A stretch of DNA of 15,946 nucleotides from Chryseobacterium gleum (GTDB lineage: Bacteria > Bacteroidota > Bacteroidia > Flavobacteriales_D > Crocinitomicaceae). The notes beneath the pieces are model-generated. The model worked only from the letters and a program-made list of their open reading frames with translations, ran no database searches and had not been told where the DNA came from. The translations under genes were made by a program, and so were the position numbers. Where the stretch lies: contig CAMCQL010000020.1 of NCBI GenBank assembly GCA_945877005.1, forward strand, positions 1-15,946, read 5' to 3'. This document shows, in pieces, positions 6,858 to 13,170 of the stretch. Every line of letters begins with the position of its first letter. Position 1 is the stretch's first letter.

Positions 6858-7175
6858 ATGAATCAGAAATTACACATTAAAGTTGGAGATGTCGTTAAGG
6901 TACTTAGCGGAGAATCTCGAGGACAAGAAGGAAAACTTCTTGTGATTAACAAGAAGAAAGGCCGTGCAACTGTAGAAGGACTTAATTTAGTTAAAAAACA
7001 TGCTAAACCAAGTGCTTCTAATCCGGAAGGAGGAATCATTGAAATGGAGAGTGGAATACATATTTCAAATCTTATGGTCGTTCATAAAGGTCAAGCTGCA
7101 AGAGTAGGACGTAAATTGAACGAAGCAGGTAAATTAGTTCGTTATTCAAAAAAGTCAGGGGAGGAAATTAAGTAA
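6858..7175 (+). CDS. rplX: 50S ribosomal protein L24 (uL24)
   Basis: L24 is an assembly-initiator protein of the large subunit with a KOW domain. From the ATG at 6858 the product is 105 residues, a normal size (MNQKLHIKVGDVVKVLSGES). The KOW motif is GDVVKVLSGESRGQEGKLLV near residues 10-29. It is followed by GLNLVKKHAKPS, and ESGIHISNLMV comes later. An in-frame ATG at 6816 lies inside rplN and would add 14 residues (MYLLLPKYFKIVEV) unlike the family, so it was not used. The stop shares one base with the rplE start (TAATG at 7173-7177). Confidence 0.96.
   Translation: MNQKLHIKVGDVVKVLSGESRGQEGKLLVINKKKGRATVEGLNLVKKHAKPSASNPEGGIIEMESGIHISNLMVVHKGQAARVGRKLNEAGKLVRYSKKSGEEIK
7157..7164 (+). 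promoter_or_regulatory. Shine-Dalgarno-like purine run before rplE
   Basis: AGGGGAGG lies 10 bases before the rplE ATG, inside the last codons of rplX (Ser-Gly-Glu-Glu). It is the best match to a canonical ribosome binding site at any start in this window; the other starts have A-rich leaders. Flavobacterial ribosomes are known to hide the anti-Shine-Dalgarno end of 16S rRNA, so the element may be due only to coding constraint. Confidence 0.4.
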
Positions 7176-7726
7176 TGAGTTATACGCCAAGACTAAAGGA
7201 AAAGTATGCACAGGATATCATTCCTGCACTTACTGAAAAATTTGGGTACAAAACCGTTATGCGTGTACCGAAATTACAAAAAATCGTATTAAGCCAAGGT
7301 ATTGGTGATGCGGTTGCTGATAAGAAATTAGTAGATAATGCATTAGTTGAATTGTCTCGTATTGCAGGACAAAAAGCTATTTCTACTATTTCTAAAAAAG
7401 ACATTTCTAACTTCAAATTACGTAAAGGTATGCCAATAGGTACTAAAGTAACTTTACGTGGAGATAAAATGTTTGATTTTTTAGATCGTTTTATTTCTGT
7501 TGCTTTACCAAGAACTCGTGATTTTAGAGGTATCAATCCTAAAGGGTTTGATGGTAGAGGTAATTTTAACTTAGGTATTAAAGAACACATTATATTTCCT
7601 GAAATCGATATTGATAAGGTAAGTAGAATGATGGGTATGGACATTACTTTTGTTACTTCAGCAGAAAATGACGAAGAAGCGAAAGCTCTATTAGATGCTT
7701 TTGGTTTTCCATTTATTAAAAAATAA
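7175..7726 (+). CDS. rplE: 50S ribosomal protein L5 (uL5)
   Basis: L5 binds 5S rRNA and helps form the central protuberance. It contacts S13 and P-site tRNA. The 183-residue product has normal length. It begins MSYTPRLKEKYAQDIIPALT and shows the signature region VPKLQKIVLSQGIGDAVADK (about residues 32-51). GQKAISTISKKDISNFKLRKG, seen as AISTISKKDISNFKLRKG, comes next, with LPRTRDFRGINPKGFDGRGN and the C-terminal DITFVTSAENDEEAKALLDA further on. It overlaps rplX by one base and has a purine-rich site upstream, so its translation is likely coupled to rplX. Confidence 0.98.
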   Translation: MSYTPRLKEKYAQDIIPALTEKFGYKTVMRVPKLQKIVLSQGIGDAVADKKLVDNALVELSRIAGQKAISTISKKDISNFKLRKGMPIGTKVTLRGDKMFDFLDRFISVALPRTRDFRGINPKGFDGRGNFNLGIKEHIIFPEIDIDKVSRMMGMDITFVTSAENDEEAKALLDAFGFPFIKK

Positions 7727-7731
7727 TTACA

Positions 7732-8046
7732 ATGGCTAAAGAATCAATGAAAGCGCGAGAGCGTAAAAGAGAAAGAATGGTTGCTAGAGATGTTGCTAAG
7801 AGAGCTGCATTAACGACTGTTTTAAAATCTACAAGTGAAGACGAACAAGTTCAAGCTGCAAAATGGGATGCTATGTTGGCAATTCAGAAATTATCTGCAA
7901 ATGGATCTAAAGTGCGTTTGCACAATCGTTGTGGATTAACAGGTAGACCTAGAGGTTATATGCGTCAATTTGGTATTTCAAGGGTGACTTTCCGTGAAAT
8001 GGCTTTGGCAGGTAAAATCCCTGGTGTAAAAAAATCAAGTTGGTAA
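7732..8046 (+). CDS. rpsN: 30S ribosomal protein S14 (uS14), zinc-free long form
   Basis: S14 is a late-binding protein of the small-subunit head, next to S3 and S10. The 104-residue product begins MAKESMKARERKRERMVARD and ends with the strongly conserved HNRCGLTGRPRGYMRQFGIS, RVTFREMALAGKIPGVKKSSW. Only one Cys is present in the region that holds the CxxC pairs of the short zinc-binding type, so this is the zinc-free type. The middle part (about residues 27-55, TTVLKSTSEDEQVQAAKWDA) gives a length close to the enterobacterial 101-residue form. I recall a shorter, about 89-residue form in some Flavobacteriia. The position between rplE and rpsH is the classical spc order. Confidence 0.97.
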   Translation: MAKESMKARERKRERMVARDVAKRAALTTVLKSTSEDEQVQAAKWDAMLAIQKLSANGSKVRLHNRCGLTGRPRGYMRQFGISRVTFREMALAGKIPGVKKSSW

Positions 8047-8065
8047 TTTTAGAATATTCGAAAAA

Positions 8066-8464
8066 ATGAATACAGATCCTATTGCAGATTTCTTAACTCG
8101 AATTAGAAATGCTAGTAGCGCAAGATTAAAAATGGTTGAGATACCAGGCTCAAATGTTAAACGAGCTATGACTCAAATATTGTTTGATCAAGGTTATATT
8201 GCAAATTATAAGTTTGAGGATGATGGAAAACAAGGTGTAATTAAAATTGCACTTAAGTATAATCAGTCGACAAAGACACCAGCGATTACTAAATTAGTTC
8301 GCGCGTCTCGTCCAGGTTTACGTAAATATAGTGGTGCTACTGAAATGCCAAGAGTATTGAATGGTTTAGGAGTAGCTATCGTTTCAACATCTAAAGGTGT
8401 TGTTACAGATAAAGAAGCTAGAAAAAGCAACGTTGGCGGAGAGGTTCTTTGTTACGTATATTAA
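8066..8464 (+). CDS. rpsH: 30S ribosomal protein S8 (uS8)
   Basis: S8 is a primary 16S rRNA-binding protein of the small subunit; in E. coli it also represses the spc operon by binding mRNA near rplE. The 132-residue product has normal length. It begins MNTDPIADFLTRIRNASSAR, includes RASRPGLRKYSGATEMPRVL, and ends with the signature GLGVAIVSTSKGVVTDKEAR, KSNVGGEVLCYVY. No S8-like RNA site was recognised by eye at the rplX-rplE junction. The 19 bases before the start are A/T-rich. Confidence 0.98.
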   Translation: MNTDPIADFLTRIRNASSARLKMVEIPGSNVKRAMTQILFDQGYIANYKFEDDGKQGVIKIALKYNQSTKTPAITKLVRASRPGLRKYSGATEMPRVLNGLGVAIVSTSKGVVTDKEARKSNVGGEVLCYVY

Positions 8465-8480
8465 TTAATTAACAAGTAAA

Positions 8481-9035
8481 ATGTCAAGGATAGGTAAATC
8501 CCCAGTTACGATCCCGAGTGGAGTAGAAGTAAAAATTGACGGTACAACGATTATCGTTAAAGGTTCTAAAGGTACTTTAATACAGGAATTAGATTCTACT
8601 GTTAAAGTTACAATTGAAGAAAATGTAATCACTTTTAGCCGCGAATCAGATGCACCTGATCATAGAGCAAAACATGGTTTATACCGTGCTTTAGTTAATA
8701 ATATGATCATTGGTGTTTCGGAAGGGTACAAGAAGGCAATGGAAGTTATTGGTGTAGGATACCGTGCAACTGCAACAGGACAGAGTCTTGAGTTGTCTTT
8801 AGGTTATTCTCATCCAATAGTTTTCGAACTTCCTTCAGAAATTAAGGTATCTGCAGACACCCAAAAGGGTAAAGCTCCAGTTGTAACTTTAGAGTCTTAC
8901 GATAAACAATTAGTAGGACAAGTTGCTGCCAAAATTCGTTCCCTTCGTAAACCAGAACCATATAAAGGTAAAGGTATCAGATTTGTTGGTGAAGAAATTA
9001 GAAGAAAGGCTGGTAAGTCTGCAGGTAAAAAATAA
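8481..9035 (+). CDS. rplF: 50S ribosomal protein L6 (uL6)
   Basis: L6 lies at the base of the L7/L12 stalk near the sarcin-ricin loop and the factor-binding site. The 184-residue product is of normal length, with the two tandem L6 folds. It starts MSRIGKSPVTIPSGVEVKID, has HGLYRALVNNMIIGVSEGYK at the end of the first fold, and YRATATGQSLELSLGYSHPI at the start of the second. The C-terminal signature is RSLRKPEPYKGKGIRFVGEE, followed by IRRKAGKSAGKK. The gene lies 16 bases after rpsH and before rplR, in standard order. Confidence 0.98.
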   Translation: MSRIGKSPVTIPSGVEVKIDGTTIIVKGSKGTLIQELDSTVKVTIEENVITFSRESDAPDHRAKHGLYRALVNNMIIGVSEGYKKAMEVIGVGYRATATGQSLELSLGYSHPIVFELPSEIKVSADTQKGKAPVVTLESYDKQLVGQVAAKIRSLRKPEPYKGKGIRFVGEEIRRKAGKSAGKK

Positions 9036-9051
9036 TTAGATATATATTATC

Positions 9052-9405
9052 ATGGCATTTAGTAAAATAAATAGAAGAGCAAAAATTAAAAGAAGAATCA
9101 GAAAAAAAGTTTCTGGTACTGCTCAATTGCCTCGTTTAACTGTGTTCCGTAGTAACAAGCAGATATATGCTCAGTTAATCGATGATACAAATGGTGTAAC
9201 TTTAGCATCTGCAAGCTCTTACAAAAATGATTCAGCTTCAAATGTTTCCAAAATTGAACAAGCTGCTATTGTTGGTAAAGAAGTAGCTGAGAAAGCTATT
9301 AAAGTTGGTATTGAAAAAGTAGTTTTTGATAGAAATGGATATTTGTATCACGGAAGAGTAAAATCATTAGCTGACTCTGCAAGAGAAGGCGGACTTAAAT
9401 TTTAA
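9052..9405 (+). CDS. rplR: 50S ribosomal protein L18 (uL18)
   Basis: L18 binds 5S rRNA together with L5 and helps mount it on the central protuberance. The 117-residue product has normal length. It has the basic N-terminal tail SKINRRAKIKRRIRKKVSGT, then PRLTVFRSNKQIYAQLIDD, the VGKEVAEKAIKVGIEKVVFD helix-strand unit and the C-terminal DRNGYLYHGRVKSLADSARE, GGLKF. rpsE follows after only three bases, so translation of the pair may be coupled. Confidence 0.98.
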   Translation: MAFSKINRRAKIKRRIRKKVSGTAQLPRLTVFRSNKQIYAQLIDDTNGVTLASASSYKNDSASNVSKIEQAAIVGKEVAEKAIKVGIEKVVFDRNGYLYHGRVKSLADSAREGGLKF

Positions 9406-9408
9406 ACG

Positions 9409-9927
9409 ATGGCAACAAATAATTTAAATAGAGTTAAATCTACAGAAACTGAGTTAAAAGATAAATTAGTTGCTGTAAATAGAGTAACAAAAGTTACTAA
9501 AGGTGGTCGTACTTTCAGTTTTTCAGCAATAGTTGTTGTAGGCGATGAGAATGGTATCGTTGGTCACGGACTTGGAAAAGCTAAAGAAGTTACTGAAGCG
9601 ATCACTAAAGGAATTGATGATGCGAAGAAAAATTTAATTCGTGTTCCGATTTTAAAAGGTACAGTTCCTCATACTCAGAAAGGTAAATTCGGTGGTGCAG
9701 AAGTTTTACTTAAACCTGCTACTCCAGGAACAGGTGTAATTGCTGGTGGTGCAATGCGTGCAGTGCTTGAAAGTGTTGGTGTACATAATGTATTAGCAAA
9801 ATCTCAAGGTTCTTCTAATCCTCACAACGTTATTAAAGCAACAATGGATGCATTAACTCAAATGAGAGATGCTGTTACAGTTGCTAAACAACGTGGAATC
9901 AGTTTAGATAAAGTATTTAACGGTTAA
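9409..9927 (+). CDS. rpsE: 30S ribosomal protein S5 (uS5)
   Basis: S5 sits on the back of the small subunit near the mRNA entry. It contributes to decoding accuracy, and its mutations give spectinomycin resistance or ram phenotypes. The 172-residue product has normal length. The N-terminal double-stranded RNA-binding fold includes KDKLVAVNRVTKVTKGGRTF, SFSAIVVVGDENGIVGHGLG and KAKEVTEAITKGIDDAKKNL. The C-terminal domain carries TPGTGVIAGGAMRAVLESVG and VHNVLAKSQGSSNPHNVIKA. The spectinomycin-loop residues (VTKGGRTFSF) look wild type. The gene is closely packed between rplR and rpmD (11 bases). Confidence 0.98.
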   Translation: MATNNLNRVKSTETELKDKLVAVNRVTKVTKGGRTFSFSAIVVVGDENGIVGHGLGKAKEVTEAITKGIDDAKKNLIRVPILKGTVPHTQKGKFGGAEVLLKPATPGTGVIAGGAMRAVLESVGVHNVLAKSQGSSNPHNVIKATMDALTQMRDAVTVAKQRGISLDKVFNG

Positions 9928-9938
9928 TTTTAGAACAA

Positions 9939-10115
9939 ATGGCTACAATTAAATTAAAGCAAGTAAGAAGTGCTATTAAGCGTCCTGCTGTTCAAAAAGC
10001 AACAGTGATAGCTTTAGGGTTTAGAAAAATGAATCAAGTTGTTGAGCATGAAGCTACACCACAGATTCTTGGAATGGTAAAAAAGGTACAACATCTTTTA
10101 GAAGTTGTTGAGTAG
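9939..10115 (+). CDS. rpmD: 50S ribosomal protein L30 (uL30)
   Basis: L30 is a small peripheral large-subunit protein. The 58-residue product begins MATIKLKQVRSAIKRPAVQK and continues ATVIALGFRKMNQVVEHEAT, PQILGMVKKVQHLLEVVE. Its hallmarks are the basic RSAIKRP start, the LGFRKMNQVVEH core (LGLRKxNxxVxH in the family) and the C-terminal helix GMVKKVQHLLEV. The reading frame starts at the ATG 9939-9941 and stops at TAG 10113-10115. It fills the gap between rpsE and rplO, where rpmD is expected. Confidence 0.96.
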   Translation: MATIKLKQVRSAIKRPAVQKATVIALGFRKMNQVVEHEATPQILGMVKKVQHLLEVVE

Positions 10116-10135
10116 AATTCTTAAACTAAATAAAA

Positions 10136-10582
10136 ATGAATTTACATAATTTAACTCCCGCTAAAGGTTCTGTTAAGAAAATTAAGAGGATTGCTCGTGG
10201 TCAAGGTTCTGGTCATGGAGGAACCTCTACAAGAGGGCATAAAGGTGCGAAATCTAGATCAGGTTACAGCAAGAAGATTGGATTTGAAGGTGGTCAAATG
10301 CCGTTACAAAGACGTGTTCCTAAATTTGGATTTAAAAACATTAACAGAGTTGAATTTAAAGCAATCAACTTGGATGTTATTCAATCTTTAATCGAAAGAA
10401 AAAATGTTACTGAAATTACTCCTGATATTTTGAGAGAATTTGGTATTATTTCTCGAAACGATTTAGTAAAAGTTTTAGGTCGTGGTGAATTAACTACTAA
10501 GATAAATATTACTGCGCATAAATTTTCTTCATCTGCGAAATCAGTTATTGAAGCGATTGGTGGTAATTGTTCAGAAATCTAA
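10136..10582 (+). CDS. rplO: 50S ribosomal protein L15 (uL15)
   Basis: L15 is a large-subunit assembly protein with a long basic N-terminal extension. The 148-residue product fits the family. It begins MNLHNLTPAKGSVKKIKRIA, then the Gly/Arg-rich stretch GRGQGSGHGGTSTRGHKGAK (ARGQGSGHGGTSTRGHKGA here). FEGGQMPLQRRVPKFGFKN follows at about residues 49-67, and the globular C-terminal domain ends with KINITAHKFSSSAKSVIEAI. The conserved order rpmD-rplO-secY holds. The end of the gene contains part of a possible promoter for secY. Confidence 0.98.
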   Translation: MNLHNLTPAKGSVKKIKRIARGQGSGHGGTSTRGHKGAKSRSGYSKKIGFEGGQMPLQRRVPKFGFKNINRVEFKAINLDVIQSLIERKNVTEITPDILREFGIISRNDLVKVLGRGELTTKINITAHKFSSSAKSVIEAIGGNCSEI

Positions 10583-10591
10583 TTATCTTTG
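10567..10591 (+). promoter_or_regulatory. Candidate Bacteroidota-type promoter before secY
   Basis: TATCTTTG at 10584-10591, followed by CC, fits the Bacteroidota -7 consensus TAnnTTTG exactly. It would place the transcription start near 10597, about ten bases before the secY ATG. The -33 part is less convincing: TTG at 10567-10569 leaves a 14-base gap and TTG at 10557-10559 leaves 24, while about 19-21 is usual. It could give secY-infA and the alpha block transcripts independent of the upstream genes. Confidence 0.45.
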
Positions 10592-10606
10592 CCATTATTT
10601 TAGCAA

Positions 10607-11950
10607 ATGAAAAAATTTATACAGAACATAAAGAACATTTGGAAAGTAGAAGAATTGAGAAAGAGAATTATATTGACTCTTTCTCTAATTCTTGTATATC
10701 GATTAGGTTCTTTCATAATTTTACCTGGTGTAAATTATGAAGCTTTATCTGCAGCTAATGCAAAAGGAAGTTCTAATGCATTAGAATCGTTGCTTTCATT
10801 ATTTTCAGGTGGTGGTTTTTCCAACGCATCTGTTATGGCTCTTGGAATTATGCCTTACATTAGTGCATCTATCATTATGCAATTAATGGGTATGGCTGTT
10901 CCAGCTGTTCAAAAAATGCAAAATGAAGGTGAATCTGGCAGAAAAAGAATTAGTAATTACACGCGTATTTTAACCATTGTAATTTGTGCTTTACAAGCAC
11001 CTTCTTATTTAACTTTATGGGTTGGAAATAAAGGTGCGTTACCAGTGGATGCGGGTAGCTTGTGGTGGGTTCAATCTACAATAGTTTTAATTGCTGGTTC
11101 AATGTTTGCTGTTTGGTTAGGTGAGAGAATTACTGACAAAGGAATTGGTAATGGTATTTCATTATTGATTACTGTCGGGATTTTATCTCGTTTTCCTCAA
11201 GCTTTATTTGCGGAAATTGGATTTAGTTCTTCTAATTTAATTAGAATTGTATTAGAATTATTAGCTTTTATGCTTATAGTTTTAGGTACTATTTTAATTG
11301 TTCAAGGTGTACGCAAAATCCCAATGAGTACTGCTAAAAGAATTGCAGGTACCCGAGAGTTAGAATCACAAGGTGCTAGAAGTTATTTGCCAATTAAAGT
11401 AAATGCTAGTGGTGTTATGCCTATCATTTTTGCTCAAGCAATTATGACAATTCCTGTTATGGTGTTTGCTAGTAGTGTAAATTCTGGTACAGGTAATTTT
11501 ATTCAAAGAACTTTGGGTGATATTTATGGTGTATCCTATAATGCTTTATTAGCTATTTTAATTATTGTATTTACTTTCTTTTATACTGCTATTATGATTA
11601 ATCCTCGTAAGATGGCTGATGATTTAAAAAGAAGTGGAGGATTTATCCCTGGGGTTCGTCCTGGAGAAGATACTGCAGAATACATTGATTCACTAGTTTC
11701 TAGAATTACATTGCCGGGTTCTATTTTCCTTGCTTTGATTGCAATTTTACCTTCTATTGCACATGGAGCTGGAATAACTTCTGGTTTTGAGATGTTTTTT
11801 GGTGGTACTTCTTTGTTAATCATGGTTGGAGTTGTTTTGGACACTTTACAGCAAATAGAAACTTATTTATTGAATCGTCATATGGATGGTTTAATGGAAG
11901 GTACTAGAGTCAGAGGTAGACAAGTTACAAACGAACTTTCAGGATTTTAA
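10607..11950 (+). CDS. secY: Preprotein translocase channel subunit SecY
   Basis: SecY forms the protein-conducting channel of the inner-membrane SecYEG translocon, working with SecA and with ribosome-bound chains. The 447-residue product has normal length and about ten hydrophobic segments, roughly at residues 21-40, 73-95, 119-138, 150-170, 183-196, 211-233, 267-288, 311-330, 367-385 and 396-411. Visible family features are the plug and second helix region (FSGGGFSNASVMALGIMPYI), the ERITDKGIGNGISLLI motif (about 173-188), the cytosolic loop RKMADDLKRSGGFIPGVRPG (about 334-353) used for SecA and ribosome binding, and a C-terminus with NRHMDGLMEGTRVRGRQ. No signal peptide is expected. infA follows after one base. 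Confidence 0.98.
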   Translation: MKKFIQNIKNIWKVEELRKRIILTLSLILVYRLGSFIILPGVNYEALSAANAKGSSNALESLLSLFSGGGFSNASVMALGIMPYISASIIMQLMGMAVPAVQKMQNEGESGRKRISNYTRILTIVICALQAPSYLTLWVGNKGALPVDAGSLWWVQSTIVLIAGSMFAVWLGERITDKGIGNGISLLITVGILSRFPQALFAEIGFSSSNLIRIVLELLAFMLIVLGTILIVQGVRKIPMSTAKRIAGTRELESQGARSYLPIKVNASGVMPIIFAQAIMTIPVMVFASSVNSGTGNFIQRTLGDIYGVSYNALLAILIIVFTFFYTAIMINPRKMADDLKRSGGFIPGVRPGEDTAEYIDSLVSRITLPGSIFLALIAILPSIAHGAGITSGFEMFFGGTSLLIMVGVVLDTLQQIETYLLNRHMDGLMEGTRVRGRQVTNELSGF

Positions 11951-11951
11951 T

Positions 11952-12170
11952 ATGGCTAAGCAAACATCCATTGAACAAGATGGAGTAATAATTGAAGCAT
12001 TGTCTAACGCAATGTTTAGAGTTGAATTAGAAAACGGGCATGTAATTACAGCCCATATCTCTGGTAAAATGCGTATGTTTTACATTAAGATATTACCAGG
12101 AGATAGAGTTAAGGTTGAAATGTCACCTTATGATTTAACTAAAGGTAGAATTTCATTTAGGTATAAATAG
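11952..12170 (+). CDS. infA: Translation initiation factor IF-1
   Basis: IF-1 is a single OB-fold (S1-type) protein that binds the A site of the 30S subunit during initiation. The 72-residue product matches the family length. It starts MAKQTSIEQDGVIIEALSNA, followed by MFRVELENGHVITAHISGKM, RMFYIKILPGDRVKVEMSPY and DLTKGRISFRYK. These include the typical ISGKMR and PGDRVKVEMSPYDLTKGRI motifs. It lies one base after the secY stop. No adk or map gene separates the two, unlike in many other bacterial spc operons. Confidence 0.98.
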   Translation: MAKQTSIEQDGVIIEALSNAMFRVELENGHVITAHISGKMRMFYIKILPGDRVKVEMSPYDLTKGRISFRYK

Positions 12171-12190
12171 AAACAATTACATTTTTAAAG

Positions 12191-12307
12191 ATGAAAGTAA
12201 GAGCTTCAGTAAAAAAACGATCAGCAGATTGCAAGATTGTTAAGAGAAAAGGTAGAGTTTACGTGATTAACAAAAAGAATCCGAAACTTAAACAAAGACA
12301 AGGGTAA
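12191..12307 (+). CDS. rpmJ: 50S ribosomal protein L36 (bL36), lacking zinc ligands
   Basis: L36 is the smallest large-subunit protein and folds around rRNA helices near the factor-binding side. The 38-residue product begins MKVRASVKKRSADCKIVKRK and ends GRVYVINKKNPKLKQRQG. The classical zinc-binding form has Cys at about 11, 14 and 27 and His at about 33. Here only Cys14 remains, with Ser11, Asn27 and Leu33, so it is a zinc-independent type of the kind I recall in Bacteroidota. The gene lies 20 bases after infA and 11 before rpsM, the usual infA-rpmJ-rpsM order. Confidence 0.97.
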   Translation: MKVRASVKKRSADCKIVKRKGRVYVINKKNPKLKQRQG

Positions 12308-12318
12308 TATTAAATAAT

Positions 12319-12693
12319 ATGGCACGTATAGCAGGTATAGATTTACCAAAAAAGAAAAGAGGTGTAATAGGTTTAACTTACATCTATGGGATTGGTCGTA
12401 GTACAGCAAGACAAATCTTAATCAACAACAACATTGATGAGAATATTAAAGTTCAGGATTGGAATGATGATCAAATTGGTTTAATTCGTGAATCTCTCAA
12501 TGAAATTAAAGTTGAAGGTCAGTTACGTTCTGAAATCCAATTAAACATTAAACGTTTGATGGACATTGGTTGTAATAGAGGAATCAGACATAGAGCTGGT
12601 TTACCATTAAGAGGGCAACGTACTAAGAATAATTCTAGAACGAGAAAAGGTAAGAGAAAAACAGTTGCAAATAAGAAAAAAGCAACTAAATAA
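12319..12693 (+). CDS. rpsM: 30S ribosomal protein S13 (uS13)
   Basis: S13 is a small-subunit head protein that contacts P-site tRNA and forms bridges to the large subunit; it pairs with S19. The 124-residue product has normal length. It starts MARIAGIDLPKKKRGVIGLT with the helix-turn motif YIYGIGRSTARQIL. NIKRLMDIGCNRGIRHRAGL and PLRGQRTKNNSRTRKGKRKT follow, then the basic tail VANKKKATK. It opens the alpha-type block. No leader-type structure is seen in the 11 bases before it, in contrast to E. coli, where the S4 target site lies at this point. Confidence 0.98.
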   Translation: MARIAGIDLPKKKRGVIGLTYIYGIGRSTARQILINNNIDENIKVQDWNDDQIGLIRESLNEIKVEGQLRSEIQLNIKRLMDIGCNRGIRHRAGLPLRGQRTKNNSRTRKGKRKTVANKKKATK

Positions 12694-12702
12694 TAAGTTA
12701 TA

Positions 12703-13089
12703 ATGGCAAAAGCTGATAAGAAAAAGAAGAAGAATGTCAAAGTAGAGGCAATTGGTGAAGCGCATATTCAAGCTACCTTCAACAATGTTATTATTTCTTT
12801 GACTAACAACGCTGGTCAAGTTATATCTTGGTCATCCGCTGGTAAAATGGGTTTTAGAGGTTCTAAGAAAAACACACCTTATGCTGCTCAAGTAGCTGCT
12901 GAAGATTGTTCCAAAGAAGCCTTTGACTTCGGATTACGTAAAGTAAAAGTTTATGTTAAAGGACCAGGTGGTGGTCGTGAGTCTGCTATTCGTTCTATAC
13001 ATAATTCAGGAATTGAAGTAATAGAAATCATTGATATCACTCCACTTCCACACAACGGTTGTAGACCACCGAAACATAGAAGAGTATAA
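12703..13089 (+). CDS. rpsK: 30S ribosomal protein S11 (uS11)
   Basis: S11 is a platform protein next to the mRNA exit and the E site. The 128-residue product has normal length. It has a Lys-rich N-terminus (MAKADKKKKKNVKVEAIGEA), then HIQATFNNVIISLTNNAGQV, ISWSSAGKMGFRGSKKNTPY and AAQVAAEDCSKEAFDFGLRK. The signature VYVKGPGGGRESAIRSIHNS comes later, and the end is TPLPHNGCRPPKHRRV. The Asn-Gly in this tail is the site of isoaspartate formation known in E. coli S11. Its stop opens the 81-base gap before rpsD. Confidence 0.98.
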   Translation: MAKADKKKKKNVKVEAIGEAHIQATFNNVIISLTNNAGQVISWSSAGKMGFRGSKKNTPYAAQVAAEDCSKEAFDFGLRKVKVYVKGPGGGRESAIRSIHNSGIEVIEIIDITPLPHNGCRPPKHRRV

Positions 13090-13170
13090 TCAGTAATTAA
13101 CTTTAGAGGAGATAAAGGATATCGAAGGAAAGCCTTAATTCATATTCTCTCCTCTTTTAAAACATAAAAA
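13090..13170 (+). promoter_or_regulatory. Structured rpsK-rpsD gap, candidate S4 leader RNA
   Basis: This 81-base gap is far longer than the others in the cluster (0-30 bases). AGAGGAGA (13105-13112) can pair with TCTCCTCT (13148-13155) as a perfect 8-bp stem. A small inner hairpin is possible from AAGG (13125-13128) with CCTT (13133-13136). AATTAA (13095-13100) can also pair with TTAATT (13135-13140), which would cross the main stem as a pseudoknot. The 3' arm is followed by TTTTAAAAC, but the 35-base loop argues against a simple terminator. S4 represses its own operon in E. coli and Bacillus, and I recall S4 leader candidates proposed for Flavobacteria, so an S4-binding autoregulatory RNA is the leading idea. 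I could not test the match. Confidence 0.55.

Noticed and set aside
7732..8046. Long-form S14 as evidence of gene transfer
   Set aside because: The long zinc-free form is known in Bacteroidota as well as enterobacteria, and the base composition matches the neighbours.
10191..10391. Plus-strand 66-codon frame inside rplO
   Set aside because: It lies wholly inside rplO in another frame, and the rplO frame gives a complete L15.
13098..13105. TAACTTTA as a -7 promoter element before rpsD
   Set aside because: It lacks the final G of TAnnTTTG, no TTG lies at the -33 distance, and transcription from it would cut off the 5' arm of the stem.
13105..13158. rpsK-rpsD stem followed by TTTT as an intrinsic terminator
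   Set aside because: The loop is about 35 bases and the T-run only four, while rpsD, rpoA and rplQ downstream are essential and have no clear promoter of their own.
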